From NCBI GenBank assembly GCA_009760855.2, contig WPIO01000034.1:1565001-1629000 (forward strand): 64,000 nucleotides of DNA, given 5' to 3'. Both the position numbers and the translations under genes were made by a program. Position 1 is the stretch's first letter; each line of letters starts with the position of its first letter. A model generated the notes under the pieces. It did not search any database. It was not told the DNA's origin and saw nothing but the letters and a program-made list of their open reading frames with translations. This DNA comes from Cristatella mucedo. Its lineage: Eukaryota > Bryozoa > Phylactolaemata > Cristatellidae. Below are positions 61,230-64,000 of the stretch, in pieces.

Positions 61230-63600
61230 TATGCACGATGAGATCACGTTCTTAAAATCCTTCCCTCCTTACTCATAGGCCTTAAGCAATCAGCTTATAA
61301 AATAAAATACTAGCACGCATAGCATGCAATTGCCCACGGCAGTCTATCACTACACCTAGGTCGCTGCCGAGGCCCACTGATGACACCGTGGCGCGATTTC
61401 TCGAAGCTTGCCTCAATAGTTTTTCAGTGCGACCTTACTCCAACGTAGTCGTCGGGCGCATTTTGCTGCTCTTTCCATTAAGCGCCCGGCTGTTCACCTG
61501 GCTTGTCCGAAAGCGGCCGTCGAGTCATCATTGGCTTCTCAGCTACCATGGCTAGTTAGAGCAGCCCTGGCTCCTTCAACTCCACCTGCCGCTGAGACGC
61601 TGCAGTCACCTGCTCCTCGGAGGTCGCTCGCTTGCGCAGGCACCTCTGGAGCCTGTTCGGACGTTCCTGCCTCTGGCCTCTCCGATTCCGCTGCCTCCAG
61701 CTCTGCAGCGCTATTTTCCTTTGCATAAGTGTCTCCCTCCCAGCTCCCGACATGTTAGCCTCCAAATTTGTGAGCCGATGTTTTGAAAAAAATATTTCTA
61801 TTCAATAACTGAATTAATTAAACAATATAAAGACTCACAACAATCACTAGTGTCGCTATCAATATCCTCTGCATCAGGAATGGTGACGACATCCTGTCCA
61901 TCTTCCTCGTTCATATTACAAGCTTGAATATTGGTGGAGACTAGAATGCGTAATCTTCCGTTCCGTCCAATGCATTTGAAACGCCACCAATGCATTAAAA
62001 ATGCATTCAAATACCGGAGATGCATTCAATGCAGGTACGTCGTTTATTGCAATCTGAAAGCAAAAAAAGTAACCTCCTATTTATAAGCCCCCTCTTCATT
62101 ATCTGACCCCAAATTTTGGTAAAATGAGGCTTCTACACGGTAGTATTAAGTAATTGATGGCCAGGGCTTCAGTAAAGATACATGGGTGGTGATAATGGTA
62201 TAGAGTAGTTTGGCGATCTCACAAATGGTTGGTGGGCGGGATTGATACTGTCGCGTGTAGTGTTGCATGGAAATACACGGCTGTGGTTGATTGGTTACAG
62301 ACAATAAATATAGCGAAACGTTGGCCCGCCTTATCAACCGGGTTGTGACAATTGCGAACGAGTTGTTGTTGACTGCTTAGTATCGATGAGGCAGAATCCC
62401 GGCTGTCCTATGGCCAGAGAATGCGAATGAAAAGGGGTCGTGTTGGTTTATCTCTCAGTCCTAGTGGTCGGACTTCGGGCTTACGAAAGTTTGTGCGGCC
62501 TCCTGGCTTCCGAGTCACTGAAACGCCGCCATCGCCGACTGCTGAGCGTGGAGCTCGGAGGGTTCGTCAAAACGCCGCTGGCATAGAGTCCAACGCATCA
62601 GTCTGGTTCCCGATATTTCAAGTATGCGCATTGGATCATTTTTTAGCAATCGGCAAGATTTTCTGCCACGTGCATATATGTTGATATTGCTGTCTTGAAA
62701 CGTCAGCTGTAGCTAATCGGACTTGGATTACACTAAGAGCATTACCGATTCTTGAAAAGGAGCCACGTGCATCTTAATCTTTACTTTGCATCTTATGCAA
62801 GCCGTGTTAACATGGTAATAGTTCAGTTTTATGTTGAGCCTACCTCTGGAGTGTGGCCGATCGCGTGTAAATTATAGAGCCGGGCACAGTGCGAAAGAAA
62901 GTACGAGGACACCATTTTGAGATGTGGCAATCGTTGCTATTTCCATGCTCCGCTCTCTTAGCGGATCTGTTTCTACGATCGCAGAGCAGGTGCTTGGAAG
63001 CACTAATCCCACCAGTATATATATACATAATTCATTAAATATCTCTAATGTGGCTGTAATGCGACTAGACAATCAATTATGCGAACGGTAATTTTGTGAG
63101 AAAGACTGAATTGAACGGCTATACAAACTAGTAGCATCCGGTGTGAGCAGCAAAAAACTAATGTAAATTTCAAATCACTTTTCACTTCTTCGGAACTATT
63201 TGCATCATTCTTGCTGTCTCGACAGTCTTATTATTTTTAAATGTAGGTGACCGTCGCGAAAGAAGCGTGCCTGCCAATCGAGCTCGTTCATCGGTGTGCA
63301 TGTACTGACCAGAAAAGTACGACTAGGACATTCAGATAGCTAAAACCGAAGCTGATCTGGTTTAAAGTTTATGCACGATTAAAGGCATTGGCGATCGGGC
63401 TGAGAAAACATTGCTAGAAGCTTTAATGGCCAGGCTAAAACAGAGCGCCAATCCGAGTTCGGCTAAGTCGTTCCTGAGACAAAACCAGTGCCTTGACAGC
63501 AGCCTGTCGCCAGAGCTGAGCTGAGAATACAGAGAAGAAAGAGCTTAAGTGTGTTAGTGATCGCAGCTGGAAAGGTCGTACGTGCACTTTTAGTTTTGAC
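61230..63600. other. Stretch with only ambiguous exon-like segments
   Basis: A minus-strand segment near 61845-61940 reads MNEEDGQDVVTIPDAEDIDS before a GTGAGT donor. A plus-strand segment near 62455-62630 follows a TTTATCTCTCAG acceptor and is open in two frames. Neither could be joined to anything or assigned to a family. Confidence 0.3.
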
Positions 63601-63803
63601 AAGCCTATATCCACCGATTGTGGCTTGCCACATTGCGGACTTCGGAGTTTCCGTGTTTATTCCCGGGGGGGGGTCTTAGCCAGGGAAAAGACGATTCCAC
63701 TTGGCGACCCATTTCGGGGGTTCGTGTCCTGTCGTAGATGTTGTGTGCGCCTGTTGCTTCTCGGCCACTGGTGTGTGCCCCGCTCTCGGTTGGTGGTTGG
63801 GAG

Positions 63804-63888
63804 GTTGGCTCGGTGCGGCCTTTGATGTGGGCGGGTGTTTGGGCGGTTGGCTCGGAGCGGCCTTTGATGTGGGTGTGTGGCCGGCCCA
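63804..63888. repeat. 42-bp tandem duplication
   Basis: GTTGGCTCGGTGCGGCCTTT through GATGTGGGCGGGTGTTTGGG, repeated once from 63846 with four or five changes. Confidence 0.9.
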
Positions 63889-64000
63889 CCGCAGTGGCTC
63901 ACCACGGATGCACTCCCTTATCTGTGGTGAGTCAACCCTTAGCTTATATGCATGTACCTGCTGGGGAATAAAGATTTGAGTCTCGTCCACCGCTCACGTT

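Noticed and set aside
61556-62025. Two-exon minus-strand gene (MNEEDGQDVVTIPDAEDIDS followed by an acidic segment)
   Set aside because: The donor is good, but no acceptor keeps both halves in frame.

Overview
This is an animal nuclear window with intron-rich genes and a high repeat load. Six COMMD5 exons, three VMA21 exons and nine AMDHD2 exons can be joined with correct splice phases, and each joined protein aligns to its family over full length. GC-rich, CpG-dense promoters, tRNA-derived SINEs, CR1/L2-like LINE 3' ends and long GA/TC, TA and CA microsatellites all point to a metazoan. Nothing prokaryotic is present. I cannot name the clade; an invertebrate is my guess. Gene models come from reading splice sites and from remembered family sequences, not from a database search.

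Layout: COMMD5 (minus, 1979-8340) and VMA21 (plus, 8953-12947) diverge from one CpG-rich promoter. VMA21 and AMDHD2 (minus, 13589-33829) converge, and their polyadenylation signals interleave near 13.25-13.31 kb. AMDHD2 diverges from a possible 53-residue single-pass membrane microprotein (plus, 33978-36818), only 148 bp from start codon to start codon. Two further likely first coding exons, of unrecognised genes, lie at 47082-47266 (minus) and 53560-53710 (plus).

The rest is mostly repeats. Two LINE families recur: A ends in a (TACAT)n tail, and B ends in an AAGAGATTGAGTTCTCTGAGGG-like block plus (ATT)n. One SINE family joins a tRNA-like head to the LINE-B tail; another has its own tail. There is a minus-strand Ty3/gypsy-like LTR with primer-binding site and gag remnant (56.6-57.7 kb), a roughly 1.07-kb foldback DNA element (40.4-41.5 kb) with a second partial copy at 14.4 kb, and many micro- and minisatellites.

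The most unusual structure is a very diverged tandem array with a unit of about 155-185 bp at 41.9-46.7 kb. A short inverted segment of the same family lies at 37.9-38.6 kb, and younger insertions break the array up, one of them bounded by a perfect 10-bp target duplication. I found no clearly new protein system. The candidate novelties are the microprotein beside AMDHD2, the cryptic satellite and the two unidentified first exons.
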